Shown here: in pieces, positions 46,059 through 57,150 of the stretch
Layout: every line of letters begins with the position of its first letter
Numbering within the stretch: the stretch's first letter is position 1
Assembly: GCF_006016075.1 (NCBI RefSeq)
Contig: NZ_CP040093.1
Coordinates: forward strand, 186,001 to 250,000
Direction: 5' to 3'
From: Caloramator sp. E03
GTDB taxonomy: Bacteria > Bacillota > Clostridia > Clostridiales > Caloramatoraceae
DNA: 64,000 bases
Translations under genes and position numbers: made by a program
Notes under the pieces: generated by a model
Told to the model about the DNA's origin: nothing
What the model saw: the letters and a program-made list of their open reading frames with translations, nothing else
Database searches by the model: none

Positions 46059-47381
46059 TTAGCTTTTCTTTCTATTTGCAAGTATTGTTCTCTTTGCCGT
46101 ACGGAAAGACTGAACAAGGTGTCTTTTTGCCGGACAAACAAAGGAACAACTTCCACATTCTATACAATCCATTCCATGAAGTTTTTCAAATTGCTCTAAA
46201 TCATTTCTTAAAGCAAAAGAATTTAATGTTGCTGGTAGTAAATTCATCGGGCATGCCTCAACACACTTACCACATCTTATGCAGTTAAATTCCTCTGGGA
46301 TAGCAGCTTCTTCTTCAGTTAAACATAATATTGCAGAGGTGCCTTTAACAACTGGAATATCTATGGAAAAAACTGCTGTTCCCATCATGGGACCTCCTGC
46401 AATTATTTTTGCAGGCTCTTTCTTAAATCCACCGCAAGCTTCAATAAGTTCTCTAAACGACATACCAAGCCTTACATTAAGATTTTTAGGTTCAGCAATA
46501 GCACCGCCCGTTACAGTTACAATTCTTCTCATAAGGGGCCTTCCTCTAAGAACAGCTCTTTCTATTGCAACCATTGTTTCCACATTTTGAACTATGCATC
46601 CAACATCTGCAGGAAGCTTTCCTGATGGAACTTCTCTTTTTGTTATTGAATATATAAGCTGTTTTTCTGCTCCTTGAGGATATTTAGTCTTTAAAACTTT
46701 AACTTCTATGTTCTTTTCATCTTTCACTATCTTTTGTACTGCTTCAATCGCATCCATCTTATTATCTTCTATTCCAATGTATCCTTTAGCTTCTGGGAAT
46801 AAATGAAGTGCGATTTTTAGACCATCCACAACTCTTTTAGTTTCTTCAAGTAAAACTCTGTGGTCAGATGTAAGATATGGCTCACATTCTGCAGCATTTA
46901 CAATTATTGTATCTATCTTCTTATCAGGAGGTGGTGCAAGTTTTACGTGAGTTGGGAATCCTGCTCCTCCCATACCTACAATACCAGCTTCTTGTATTAT
47001 TTTTAGTATTTCTTCTTTTGTAAGATTCTTATAGTCCTCTCTTTTTTCCATACCTTCTACTTTTTCATAAAGTCCATCGTTTTCTACGATAACAGAAAGT
47101 ACCTTTGAACCATTTGGATGAAGTACTGGTACAACATCTTTAACAGTTCCTGATACACTACTGTGTATTGGAGATGAAACAAATCCCTTAGCTTCTCCAA
47201 TTTTTTGCCCCAGTAATACCCTATCTCCTTTCTTTACTATAGGTTCACATGGAGCACCTATATGCTGTATCATTGGAAATACAAGAATCTGTTTTGGTAA
47301 TAAATATTCAATAGGCTTATGTTCTGTAAAGTGCTTACCATGAGGTGGATGCACCCCTTTTTTAAATGTTAGAACGCTCAT
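46059..47381 (-). CDS. rnfC: Rnf complex subunit RnfC
   Basis: About 440 residues, the NAD(H)-binding subunit. It starts MSVLTFKKGVHPPHGKHFTE. The flavin/nucleotide fold is GIVGMGGAGFPTHVKLAPP followed by IIVNAAECEPYLTSDHRVL. Two 4Fe-4S motifs are CIRCGKCVEACPMNL and CIECGSCSFVCPAKR. Start at ATG 47381 is set by GGAGGATTTGTT; a frame to 47438 lacks a ribosome site. First gene of rnfCDGEAB, with promoter upstream at 47470-47498. Confidence 0.96.
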   Translation of the reverse strand: MSVLTFKKGVHPPHGKHFTEHKPIEYLLPKQILVFPMIQHIGAPCEPIVKKGDRVLLGQKIGEAKGFVSSPIHSSVSGTVKDVVPVLHPNGSKVLSVIVENDGLYEKVEGMEKREDYKNLTKEEILKIIQEAGIVGMGGAGFPTHVKLAPPPDKKIDTIIVNAAECEPYLTSDHRVLLEETKRVVDGLKIALHLFPEAKGYIGIEDNKMDAIEAVQKIVKDEKNIEVKVLKTKYPQGAEKQLIYSITKREVPSGKLPADVGCIVQNVETMVAIERAVLRGRPLMRRIVTVTGGAIAEPKNLNVRLGMSFRELIEACGGFKKEPAKIIAGGPMMGTAVFSIDIPVVKGTSAILCLTEEEAAIPEEFNCIRCGKCVEACPMNLLPATLNSFALRNDLEQFEKLHGMDCIECGSCSFVCPAKRHLVQSFRTAKRTILANRKKS

Positions 47382-47469
47382 AACAAATCCTCCATTCTTT
47401 TTTGAAAATGAAGCACATCTAATGTTAATCCCATCCAATACGGTGACAACATTCGACCATACAATTTTT

Positions 47470-47498
47470 ATTTTATATTATTATAATAGCCATTGCAA
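47470..47498 (-). promoter_or_regulatory. Probable sigma-A promoter of the rnf operon
   Basis: Minus strand: -35 TTGCAA (47493-47498), 17-bp spacer, -10 TAAAAT (47470-47475). Start about 80 nt upstream of rnfC. Between here and the met promoter (47723) the AT-rich DNA shows nothing else I can name. Confidence 0.6.
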
Positions 47499-47722
47499 CA
47501 TAGTTATTTTATTAACTAAATGCATTATGTTTTAATTTTCATACAATAAATGCTATACTTATACCATGCTTAATTTATATATCAATATTAAAATATGCTT
47601 CTGTATCAATTCCTATAATAAATAGTGTAATTTTGCATTTTAAATAAAAAACTACTCTTTTAAGTTGTAAATATTCAAAAAGTAAACCTTAAGTTTATAT
47701 GATGTCTGCATATAAAAAATAC

Positions 47723-47751
47723 TTGACAAAGTTATAAAGTAATGCTAATAT
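47723..47751 (+). promoter_or_regulatory. Sigma-A promoter of the methionine operon
   Basis: -35 TTGACA (47723-47728), 17-bp spacer, -10 TAATAT (47746-47751), about 20 bp before the SAM riboswitch. Confidence 0.8.
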
Positions 47752-47774
47752 TGAACAAAATTATTTATATTAAA

Positions 47775-47955
47775 TTCTCATCAAGAGAGGTCGAGGGACT
47801 GGCCCAATGAAGCCTCGGCAACCTACAGGCTCATTTGCCTGAAAGGTGCCAATTCCTGCGCTTGATAAAACAAGCGAAAGATGAGAGAGGAAGGCTCTTA
47901 TTAAAAGTACAATAACCTCTTTCATCATACTATGATGAAAGAGGTTTTATTTTTG
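47775..47955 (+). promoter_or_regulatory. SAM-I (S-box) riboswitch with terminator
   Basis: The aptamer (47775-47887) shows P1 CTCATC/GATGAG, the AGAGAGGTCGAGGGACTGG block, AATGAAGCCTCGGCAACC and GGTGCCAATTCCTGC, all S-box hallmarks. It is followed by a strong terminator hairpin (47913-47946, CCTCTTTCATCATA with its complement) and TTTTATTTTT. SAM binding favours the terminator and stops expression of the met genes. The expression platform can form an antiterminator with the GAGAGGAAGG segment. Confidence 0.96.
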
Positions 47956-47975
47956 GTTAATAAAATTTTATATAG

Positions 47976-49279
<1,304 letters not shown>

Positions 49280-49306
49280 ATAAACATTAGGATAGGAGTG
49301 ATATTA

Positions 49307-50197
49307 TTGCTTATAAAAGATATTTTTAATCAAAAAAGGCCTGTTATATCCTTTGAAATATTCCCTCCAAAAAAAGAATATCCTATATCCACTATATATG
49401 AAACAATAGAAAAGCTGAAAGACTTAAACCCCGACTTTATCAGCGTAACTTACGGATCCGGTGGAGGAAATAGAGATAGAACTGTTGAAATCGCATCTAC
49501 CATTAAAAATAACTATGGAATAGAATCTCTTGCACATCTTACATGTATAGCTTCTTCAAGAAATGAAATACAGGAAATTCTACATCATCTTAAAAATAAT
49601 GGTATAGACAATATTCTTGCACTAAGAGGAGATTTACCAAAAGATTTAGATTCCAATAGCTGTATGTCATATATGTATGCAAAGGATTTAATCTCTCAAA
49701 TTGTTAAAATGAACGGTTTTTGTATCGGTGCAGCTGCATACCCTGAAGGACATATTGAGTCTGAGAACTTAGAAGAAGATGTTAAATACTTAAAGGAAAA
49801 GGTAGATGCAGGCGCTGATTTTCTAATTACACAGCTGTTTTTTGATAATGAAATGTTTTATAATTTTAAAGATTTAACTGTCAAATACGGAATAAATGTA
49901 CCCATTACAGCAGGAATCCTTCCTGTACTTAATAAAAGCCAAATATTAAGAATTATAACTTTATCTGGTGCATCTCTCCCCAAGAAATTTATAAGGATTT
50001 TGGATAAATACGAATACAGTCCCAAGGCACTATTTGAAGCAGGAATAGCTTATGCTACAGAGCAGATTATAGATTTACTCTCTTGGGGAGTTGATGGAAT
50101 ACACCTTTATACTATGAATAAAGCCGAAGTTGCTATAAAAATTATAGATAATATTAGTGAAATAAAAAATGCTCTTAATCAAGTAAATTTTGCATAA
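49307..50197 (+). CDS. metF: Methylenetetrahydrofolate reductase
   Basis: About 296 residues. It supplies methyl-THF to MetH. The TIM-barrel signatures are VISFEIFPPKKEYP, DFISVTYGSGGGNRDRTVEIA, HLTCIASSRNEI, NILALRGDLPKD and GADFLITQLFFDNEMFYNF. Start chosen at the TTG at 49307 with AGGAG 8 nt upstream; the frame opens slightly earlier at a GTG within the ribosome spacer. No NAD(P)H partner subunit (MetV) is encoded beside it. Between metY and the MetH-reactivation gene. Confidence 0.94.
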   Translation: MLIKDIFNQKRPVISFEIFPPKKEYPISTIYETIEKLKDLNPDFISVTYGSGGGNRDRTVEIASTIKNNYGIESLAHLTCIASSRNEIQEILHHLKNNGIDNILALRGDLPKDLDSNSCMSYMYAKDLISQIVKMNGFCIGAAAYPEGHIESENLEEDVKYLKEKVDAGADFLITQLFFDNEMFYNFKDLTVKYGINVPITAGILPVLNKSQILRIITLSGASLPKKFIRILDKYEYSPKALFEAGIAYATEQIIDLLSWGVDGIHLYTMNKAEVAIKIIDNISEIKNALNQVNFA

Positions 50198-50211
50198 TAG
50201 AAAGTGATAAT

Positions 50212-50891
50212 ATGAATATAAACAAAAATGAAGTTTTAAGATACCTTGGGATAAAAAGTAACCTTAATGATAAAAAACTAGATTCAATTGTTGACTCATG
50301 TATACAAGAAACATTAGAGTACATTGACCCTAAATATATCTTTAAGATATTTAATTTGGAAAAAAAATAAACTATATAGCTATTAATAAAACAACATTAG
50401 TATTAAAAGGAAGAGATATTTATAATCATCTATCCAAATCAGATATGTGTGCTTTTTTAGCAGCAACTTTAGGAAGTAATATTGATAATAAAATAAAATA
50501 TTATGAAAAAACAGATTTTACAAGAAGTATAATATTGGATGCATGTGCTACAACAGCAATAGAAGAATTATGTGATATGGTAGAAGAAGAAATAAAAGCA
50601 ATTGCTTTAGAAAAGTATAAAAAAAATATAACAAATAGATACAGTCCTGGATATGGAGATTTAAGTCTTGAATACCAACCTTCTATCATTAATTTACTTG
50701 ATGCAAACAAAAGGATTGGCCTTACAGTAACTGATAGTTTAATACTAATACCTAGGAAATCAGTAACAGCTATTATAGGATTTCAAGATGATTATATAAT
50801 AAAAGAAAGTTCAAAATGCAACAAATGCAAGAATAACTCTAACTGTTTCTATAGAAAAGGAGAGAACTACTGTGAAAAACAAGATACATAA
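50212..50891 (+). pseudogene. Methionine synthase reactivation-domain protein, frame broken at 50367
   Basis: A stand-alone version of the MetH C-terminal activation domain, which binds SAM and remethylates oxidised cobalamin. The ATG at 50212 opens a frame of 52 residues (MNINKNEVLRYLGIKSN...) that stops at TAA 50368 after an A8 run. The -1 frame continues at once (INYIAINKTTLVLKGRDIYN, then MCAFLAATLGSNIDNK, ATTAIEELCDMVEEEI and RYSPGYGDLSLEYQPSI, the activation-domain signature) to 50891. Restored length is about 226 residues. The break sits on A-AAA-AAA, a perfect -1 slippage heptamer. Its 3' end overlaps metH. Confidence 0.85.
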
Positions 50892-53307
50892 TATTTTAAA
50901 TAAGAAAATTATTTGTTTTGATGGAGCAATGGGAACAATGCTTCAGGAAGCAGGACTTTTAGGAGGAGAAATACCAGAAGTTTATAACATAATTCATCAA
51001 GATATAGTTGCAAACATTCATAAAAAATACAAGGATGCTGGTGCTGATGTTATTACTACAAATACTTTTGGAGCAAATAGATATAAGCTAAAAAATACTG
51101 GATATACTGTGGAAAAAATAATTACAGAAGCAGTTAAAATAGCAAAGTCTTATTGTAGCGATAAATTAATCGCACTGGATATTGGTCCTATTGGACAACT
51201 TATTGAGCCCTCTGGAACTTTAAAATTTGAAGAAGCCTATGATATTTTCAAGGAACAGGTAATAGCCGGAACTAAAGCAGGTGTTGATTTGATACTAATA
51301 GAAACAATGACAGATCTATATGAGACTAAAGCAGCTGTTCTTGCTGCAAAAGAAAACAGCAACCTTCCAATTTTTACAACAATGACCTTTGAGAAAAATG
51401 GCAGAACAATGATGGGAACTGACGCAAAAACAATGGTTTTTGTACTTCAAAGCCTTGGAGTTGATGCTGTTGGAGTTAACTGCTCGCTTGGACCTAAAGA
51501 AATAATGCCAATTGTAGATGAGATACTAAAATATTCAACAATACCTGTAATGGTTCAACCTAATGCAGGTTTACCAAGCTATGATGGAGAAAAAACATTT
51601 TATAATATAACACCAGATGAATTTGCATTTTACATAGACATTATGGTAAAAAAAGGAGTAAAAATTGTAGGCGGTTGCTGCGGTACTACTCCTGAGTTTA
51701 TTAAAAAGTGCAAATCATATATTGAAAAAGTTGAGCCTAAAGAAATTGATGTAAAACGCCTAACAGTAGCCTGTTCTTCAACAAAAAGTGTTATTTTTGA
51801 TGATGGCATAAAAATAATTGGTGAAAGAATTAATCCAACAGGAAAGAAAAAATTAAAAGAGGCTCTTAAAGAAAGCAATATAGATTATGTATTAAATGAA
51901 GCAATCCTTCAAAAGGAAGCTGGTGCAGATATACTTGATGTAAATGTTGGACTCCCTGAAATAAACGAAAAGGAATTGATTACCAAAATAATTCGTGAAA
52001 TTCAAGGTATTATGGATATTCCTCTCCAAATTGATAGCTCTAATTATGAGGTACTTGAGGCAGCAGCAAGGATTTATAATGGTAAACCAATAATTAATTC
52101 TGTAAATGGAAAAGAAGAAAATATGAAAAAGATTTTTCCTATAGTAAAAAAATATGGTGCATTAGTAATTGGATTGACTATTGATGAAAAAGGAATTCCT
52201 GAAACAGCAAAGGAAAGGGTTTTAATTGCAGAAAAAATAATTAAAACTGCAAATAATTATGGTATACCAAAAGAAGATATATTAATCGATTGTCTCGTTT
52301 TAACAGCATCTGCACAGCAAAAAGAAGTAATTGAAACAATAAAGGCTGTTGAAATAATAAAAAAAGAGTTTGGAGTTAAAACTGTGCTTGGAGTAAGCAA
52401 CGTTTCTTTTGGACTTCCAAACAGGGAAATACTTAACAGAACTTTTCTTGCAATGGCCTTAACAGCTGGACTTGATGCCCCAATAATTAATCCTCTATCT
52501 TATGATATGCTTGAAACTATATATTCCTTTAAAGTTTTGTCAAATATGGATAAAGAAGCAGAAGAATATATTAAATATTGCAGTAGCTCATCATACACAG
52601 CTATCAAAAGAGAATATAAAAATACCTATGAAAAAGAGCAAAAAAATATAGATACGAATTTAATTCCAGTAACTGATAATAATGATTTTTCAAATATACT
52701 AATCAATGCTTCAAAAGAACAGATTACTGAAAAAACAAAGGAACTTTTAAATAGTTATAAACCTCTTGATATTATTAACCTTTTTTTGATACCCGCACTT
52801 AATGTTGTGGGATTGAAATATGAAAAAGGAGAATTATTCTTACCCCAACTAATAAAAGCTGCTGAAGTTGCAAAGAAATCCTTTGAAATACTTAAAGAAA
52901 ATATGAAAGAAGATAGTAAAACAACATTTGGTAAAATAGTTCTTGCAACTGTAAAAGGTGATATACACGATATAGGAAAAAATATCGTAAAAATATTACT
53001 TGAAAACTATGGATTTAAAGTTATTGATTTGGGAAAAGATGTACCGCCTGAAGAAATACTAAAAGCAGTAAAGGAAAATAATATAAAACTTGTTGGTCTT
53101 AGTGCTCTTATGACAACTACAGTTAAAAGTATGGAGGATACAATAAAATATTTATCGGATTCCAACCTATCCTGCAAAGTAATGGTAGGTGGTGCTGTAT
53201 TGACACAAAAATACGCAGATATGATAGGTGCAGATTTTTATGCAAAGGATGCTATGGAAGCCGTTAGAATTGCACAGAAAGTATTTAATGTTAATACTGA
53301 TATTTAA
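50872..53307 (+). CDS. metH: Cobalamin-dependent methionine synthase (short form)
   Basis: An 811-residue enzyme that transfers methyl from methyl-THF to homocysteine. The homocysteine domain starts IICFDGAMGTMLQEAGL and carries zinc cysteines in GVNCSLGPKEIMP and GGCCGTTPEFI. The pterin domain starts KIIGERINPTGKKKLKEAL. The cobalamin domain has GDIHDIGKNIVKILLENYGF, with the axial His (DxHxxG), and LVGLSALMTTTVKSME. The usual C-terminal activation domain is absent and is instead encoded by the preceding gene. Start GTG at 50872 with AAAAGGAGAG upstream. Confidence 0.95.
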   Translation: MKNKIHNILNKKIICFDGAMGTMLQEAGLLGGEIPEVYNIIHQDIVANIHKKYKDAGADVITTNTFGANRYKLKNTGYTVEKIITEAVKIAKSYCSDKLIALDIGPIGQLIEPSGTLKFEEAYDIFKEQVIAGTKAGVDLILIETMTDLYETKAAVLAAKENSNLPIFTTMTFEKNGRTMMGTDAKTMVFVLQSLGVDAVGVNCSLGPKEIMPIVDEILKYSTIPVMVQPNAGLPSYDGEKTFYNITPDEFAFYIDIMVKKGVKIVGGCCGTTPEFIKKCKSYIEKVEPKEIDVKRLTVACSSTKSVIFDDGIKIIGERINPTGKKKLKEALKESNIDYVLNEAILQKEAGADILDVNVGLPEINEKELITKIIREIQGIMDIPLQIDSSNYEVLEAAARIYNGKPIINSVNGKEENMKKIFPIVKKYGALVIGLTIDEKGIPETAKERVLIAEKIIKTANNYGIPKEDILIDCLVLTASAQQKEVIETIKAVEIIKKEFGVKTVLGVSNVSFGLPNREILNRTFLAMALTAGLDAPIINPLSYDMLETIYSFKVLSNMDKEAEEYIKYCSSSSYTAIKREYKNTYEKEQKNIDTNLIPVTDNNDFSNILINASKEQITEKTKELLNSYKPLDIINLFLIPALNVVGLKYEKGELFLPQLIKAAEVAKKSFEILKENMKEDSKTTFGKIVLATVKGDIHDIGKNIVKILLENYGFKVIDLGKDVPPEEILKAVKENNIKLVGLSALMTTTVKSMEDTIKYLSDSNLSCKVMVGGAVLTQKYADMIGADFYAKDAMEAVRIAQKVFNVNTDI

Positions 53308-53331
53308 CAAAGCATATAAGGAGGAATAAAA

Positions 53332-54240
53332 ATGCCAATTAATATACCTGATAATCTTCCAGCAAAAGAAATTTTAAAAAATGAAAATGTTTTTATTATG
53401 ATGCATGAACGTGCTATACATCAAGACATCCGTCCACTAAAAATCGCAATACTTAACTTAATGCCAACTAAAATAATTACAGAAACTCAGCTATTAAGGC
53501 TTCTTGGCAACACTCCACTCCAAGTTGAAATTTCACTTATTCATACAAAGACACATACATCTAAAAATACACCTGCTGAACACTTAATTACGTTTTATAA
53601 TACATTTTATGAAATAAAAAATCAAAAATTTGATGGACTTATAATTACAGGAGCACCAGTTGAAAAAATGGAATTTGAAGAAGTTGAATATTGGGATGAA
53701 CTCACTGAGATTTTTGAATGGAGCAAAACAAATGTGACCTCAACATTCCATATATGTTGGGGAGCTCAGGCAGGGCTTTACTATCATTATAATATAAGAA
53801 AATATCTACTACCTGAAAAAATGTTTGGTGTGTTTCCTCATCATATTACTAAGAAAACAGAACTCCTAAGTGGTTTTGATGATGAATTTTATGTACCACA
53901 TTCGAGACATACAGAAATTAGAAGAGAAGAGATTGAACAAGTTGAGGAACTTTCAATTTTATCAGAATCTGTAGAAGCAGGTGTTTACATTGTTGCATCA
54001 AATGATGGAAAACAAATATTTGTAACAGGTCATTCGGAATACGATCCTTTAACATTAAAAACTGAATATGAAAGGGATTTAAATCTAAATTTAGAAATTA
54101 AAATACCTAAAAATTACTTCCCCAATGACGATCCTACAAAGGAACCTATTGTTAGATGGAGAAGTCATGCAAATTTACTTTTTTCAAATTGGCTTAATTA
54201 TTATGTTTATCAACAAACACCATATAATCTTTACGAATAA
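53332..54240 (+). CDS. metA: Homoserine O-acyltransferase MetA
   Basis: A 302-residue enzyme, first step of methionine synthesis from homoserine. The start [20 protein letters not shown] is typical. [19 protein letters not shown] contains acyl-specificity residues, [17 protein letters not shown] carries the nucleophile Cys, and [14 protein letters not shown] holds the catalytic His. In Firmicutes this family mostly uses acetyl-CoA, which would match the O-acetylhomoserine-using MetY here, but I cannot prove the acyl donor. Last gene of the operon, followed by a terminator. Confidence 0.94.
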   Translation: MPINIPDNLPAKEILKNENVFIMMHERAIHQDIRPLKIAILNLMPTKIITETQLLRLLGNTPLQVEISLIHTKTHTSKNTPAEHLITFYNTFYEIKNQKFDGLIITGAPVEKMEFEEVEYWDELTEIFEWSKTNVTSTFHICWGAQAGLYYHYNIRKYLLPEKMFGVFPHHITKKTELLSGFDDEFYVPHSRHTEIRREEIEQVEELSILSESVEAGVYIVASNDGKQIFVTGHSEYDPLTLKTEYERDLNLNLEIKIPKNYFPNDDPTKEPIVRWRSHANLLFSNWLNYYVYQQTPYNLYE

Positions 54241-54270
54241 GTATTTATTATAATTACATATCAACTAAAT

Positions 54271-54318
54271 AAAAAGGTTATAACTACTTTAGTAAAAGTA
54301 ATTATAACCTTTTTATTT
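54271..54318 (+). terminator. Terminator of the methionine operon
   Basis: AAAAAGGTTATAA (54271-54283) pairs with TTATAACCTTTTT (54302-54314), extended by ACTACTTT/AAAGTAAT, then TATTTT. It closes the operon and lies 11 bp before the prophage edge. Confidence 0.88.
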
Positions 54319-54328
54319 TACTAAATTT

Positions 54329-54365
54329 TGGCGGGAGTATGTGGGAATCGAACCCACCCGTCGAA
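54329..54365 (-). other. 3' fragment of selenocysteine tRNA (selC): prophage attachment site
   Basis: Minus strand: T stem-loop GTGGG-TTCGATT-CCCAC (54341-54357) is followed by 8 bases ATACTCCC, G73 and encoded CCA. An 8-base acceptor strand after a 5-bp T stem is specific to bacterial selenocysteine tRNA. The 5' half (anticodon and D arms) is missing; the DNA beyond about 54365 is unrelated. This is what remains when a phage integrates at a tRNA 3' end. The intact tRNA should lie at the other prophage end, outside the window. The rest of 54366-54600 shows no gene I can support. Confidence 0.72.
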
Positions 54366-54620
54366 TTTTTTGTATTTATATATTTCTACAAATCCCTAAA
54401 AGCATTGATAATACTGGATTCTTTCACTTTATCAAACTAAAGCATTTTACCTTTATCTAAAACTATTGTGGGAAAAGTGTGGGAATAAAAATCAGCTTAA
54501 AATGCAGTTATTTCATATACTCATCTATAAACAGTCAAAAGCAACTCACACTTTTAGACCACATTTCCCCCCGCCAGCTCACGCAAAAAGAAAAAGCCCA
54601 CTGGGAGCCTACACATAAAA

Positions 54621-55025
54621 TTAATTATTTTTAAATTTACCAAATTTTTTTTGAAGATATTCACAAATAACTTGTTTATCAAATTCGTTTGTAATTTTAT
54701 TTATATATAATATTGGTTCAAACTCCACATCAACTAATTGATTGTTTTCTTCTATAAAACTCCATTTATACAACCAATACTTACAATTCACACCATAATA
54801 GTTTGATAAATCTACATAAATATAGTTTGTTTTGGTAAAGTTAATATCTCTAAATTTATTATATATTTGTTCAAGATAATCTGCTGGGTCATCGTATTTA
54901 TTAGCTTCCAATATAACAGTAACTATTCCATTTATATTATAAATGTAAAATTCAAAATCTATATTATCAGTATTTTGTTCAAAAATACACTCTTTTTTAA
55001 AAATAAATTCATGTTGTGATCTCAT
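54621..55025 (-). CDS. rnlB: RnlB-like antitoxin
   Basis: A protein of about 134 residues. Start at ATG 55025 with AAAGGTGG 8 nt upstream; a GTG-started frame to 55037 lies inside the spacer. It is rich in acidic and aromatic residues, with a beta-rich first half (FEFYIYNINGIVTVILEANK), a helix (DPADYLEQIYNKFRDIN) and a core TNYIYVDLSNYYGVNCKYW. The layout and size resemble the RnlB antitoxin, which neutralises the RnlA RNase. The assignment rests largely on its position 39 nt downstream of an RnlA-like gene; sequence similarity alone is weak. Confidence 0.5.
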   Translation of the reverse strand: MRSQHEFIFKKECIFEQNTDNIDFEFYIYNINGIVTVILEANKYDDPADYLEQIYNKFRDINFTKTNYIYVDLSNYYGVNCKYWLYKWSFIEENNQLVDVEFEPILYINKITNEFDKQVICEYLQKKFGKFKNN

Positions 55026-56005
55026 AATAATCACCACCTTTATAATTTATATTATAGATTATAATTAATTATTACAATCAAAAATTTTTTTATATGTATC
55101 TTTTATCAATAATAGAATTTCATCATATTTATGTTTTGCATCATTATAATTATCTACAATTAATTGATTTTTTAAACCTCCACTACTATGACTAATATTA
55201 TTTCTAAATGTTTGTATTTCATTATAAACGTCTATTATAGTGCATTTTATATTTTCTATATTTGTTTTATATTTTTGTTTAACCTTATTTAAACATTCCT
55301 CTTCTATTTTTCTATTATGTATAATATTTCCAAAAGTCCAATTACTTTTTATAATATTTTTTCTATCTTCTAAACCAATTTCAACCAATGTCTTTTTTAA
55401 ATACCCTTCTAGTGCTTTTGCTACTGGGCATAAAACAGGACTATATTCATTTAATATAATATTTTGACTTAATAGTATTTGTGCAGATACAATATACATT
55501 CTATCATATTCAGATAAATAATTATATGCTGCTTGTCCTAAATAATTTTTTACTTTTTCTTCATAGCTATTATAATTCTTACCCTGTTCTTTTTGTTTAG
55601 TTTCATTTAACATAATTCTATCAATTATATCATTTACAGTTAAAGCTTCCTTATTTCTTTCAATAATTTGGCATACATCTTCCCACAACATATGATTTAA
55701 TCCTTGAAGTTGTATTGTATTATTTGTATAACAATTTATGCACAACTTTTGCCTATTTACTTTATTCTGTATTTCTATATTCCATTTAAAATTTTGGCCT
55801 TTTTTAACCTCAATAAAAATATATTCATCAGTATCAAAAAATTCTTTTATTTTTTCGTAAATTGTTTGAGTTTCTTTATTTTTTAATTTGTAGTAACTAT
55901 AACTTATGTTTTTAACTGTTTTAATTTCTCCATGGTGTTAGTATATTAGTGTAGACACAAAAAGCCGAACGCCTTAAAATATAAAAAGGGAAGGAAGTGT
56001 CTACA

Positions 56006-56278
56006 ATGGCAAAAGGGCAAAAGTATTATACAGAAGAATTTAGAAAGACAATTGTAGAGCTCTATAACTCTGGTAAGAGTTTGGCAGAGCTTAACAGCGA
56101 ATATGGCATATCAAAATCAACAATCAATGGATGGATTAAGAAAGCTAAACCAATAACTGTGGATAAAGATACAATTATGACATCAGAAGAGTATCAGGCA
56201 ATGTTAAAGAAGATGGCAAGGCTTGAGGAGGAAAATGAAATATTAAAAAAAGCCATGGCCATATTCGCAAAGAAGTAA
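56006..56278 (+). CDS. IS3-family transposase OrfA (copy 1)
   Basis: About 90 residues with the DNA-binding helix-turn-helix of IS3/IS911 OrfA: YTEEFRKTIVELYNSGKS and LNSEYGISKSTINGWIKK. A C-terminal leucine-zipper helix (MLKKMARLEEENEILKKAM) follows. An A7 run at 56245-56251 in the zipper is a -1 slippage site (A-AAA-AAA) that would fuse OrfA to OrfB to give the active transposase. Start ATG 56006 after GGAAGGA. Confidence 0.92.
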   Translation: MAKGQKYYTEEFRKTIVELYNSGKSLAELNSEYGISKSTINGWIKKAKPITVDKDTIMTSEEYQAMLKKMARLEEENEILKKAMAIFAKK

Positions 56279-56331
56279 CCTCTATTTTTGAGTTTATCAA
56301 TGATCATAAAGAAGAGCACGATATCAAGCTA

Positions 56332-57150
56332 ATGTGTGAAGTCTTAAAGGTTTCAAGAAGCTCTTTCTATAAGTATCTATACAAAACCGAAAGCAAAAGA
56401 AGCATAGAAAACAAGATGTATGAGGAAGAAATACTGAAGATCTATAAAGATAGTAAAGGTCGTTATGGTGCTCCAAAAATACATAAAGTGTTGCGTGAGG
56501 AAAGAGGACATGCCATAAGCCTTAAGAGAGTCCAAAGGATTATGAAAAAACTAAATATAAAGTCCATAATTATCAAAAAATTCAGATCTCAATCTTCCAA
56601 AAGCAAAATAGAAGCTAAAGAAAACGTTTTAAAAAGAGATTTTTCAACAACTACAATAAATGAAAAATGGGTTACGGATATAACTTATATTTATACACTC
56701 AAGGACAGATGGTGCTATCTTGCTTCAGTTTTGGATCTTCATACAAAGAAAATTATTGGCTATGCTTTTTCAAAGACTATGGATACAGAACTAGCTATAA
56801 AGGCTGTAGAAAATGCCTATATAACTCAAAAACCAAAGAATACTGTTATACTCCACAGTGATTTGGGCTCACAGTATACAAGCTCTAAATTTGATGATTA
56901 TCTTAAAGAGCATAATATAATTCATTCCTTCAGCGGCAAGGGATGCCCCTATGACAATGCTTGTATAGAATCCTTTCATGCTACACTAAAAAAGGAAGAA
57001 GTAAACTTAGCTACATACTATGACTTTGATGCTGCAAGGATAGCTATATTTGAATACATAGAATCCTGGTATAATAGAAAAAGGCTTCATAGCAGTATCG
57101 GTTATATGACTCCTCAACAGCTTGAAGATGCCTTAAGAAAAACTGCATAA
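56332..57150 (+). CDS. IS3-family transposase OrfB (copy 1)
   Basis: A 272-residue DDE integrase core. HTH_21 region: GRYGAPKIHKVLREE. Catalytic residues lie in WVTDITYIYT (first D), VILHSDLGSQYTS (second D) and NACIESFHATLKKE (E). The C-terminus YIESWYNRKRLHSSIGYMTP is typical. The -1 frame is open upstream to the OrfA zipper region, so it is probably made mainly as an OrfAB fusion. Confidence 0.93.
   Translation: MCEVLKVSRSSFYKYLYKTESKRSIENKMYEEEILKIYKDSKGRYGAPKIHKVLREERGHAISLKRVQRIMKKLNIKSIIIKKFRSQSSKSKIEAKENVLKRDFSTTTINEKWVTDITYIYTLKDRWCYLASVLDLHTKKIIGYAFSKTMDTELAIKAVENAYITQKPKNTVILHSDLGSQYTSSKFDDYLKEHNIIHSFSGKGCPYDNACIESFHATLKKEEVNLATYYDFDAARIAIFEYIESWYNRKRLHSSIGYMTPQQLEDALRKTA

Noticed and set aside
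50445..50891. Independent short gene before metH
   Set aside because: It is the C-terminal two-thirds of the MetH reactivation protein; the N-terminal part from 50212 joins it after a one-base shift.
54575..54612. Weak terminator-like hairpin after the RnlB-like gene
   Set aside because: GGCTCCC/GGGC with a following T-rich run can form only about four pairs plus a G-U; not strong enough to list.
54241..54620. Possible tmRNA or complete tRNA at the prophage edge
   Set aside because: Only the T arm, acceptor strand and CCA are present; no 5' acceptor partner, D arm, anticodon arm or tag reading frame is found within reach.
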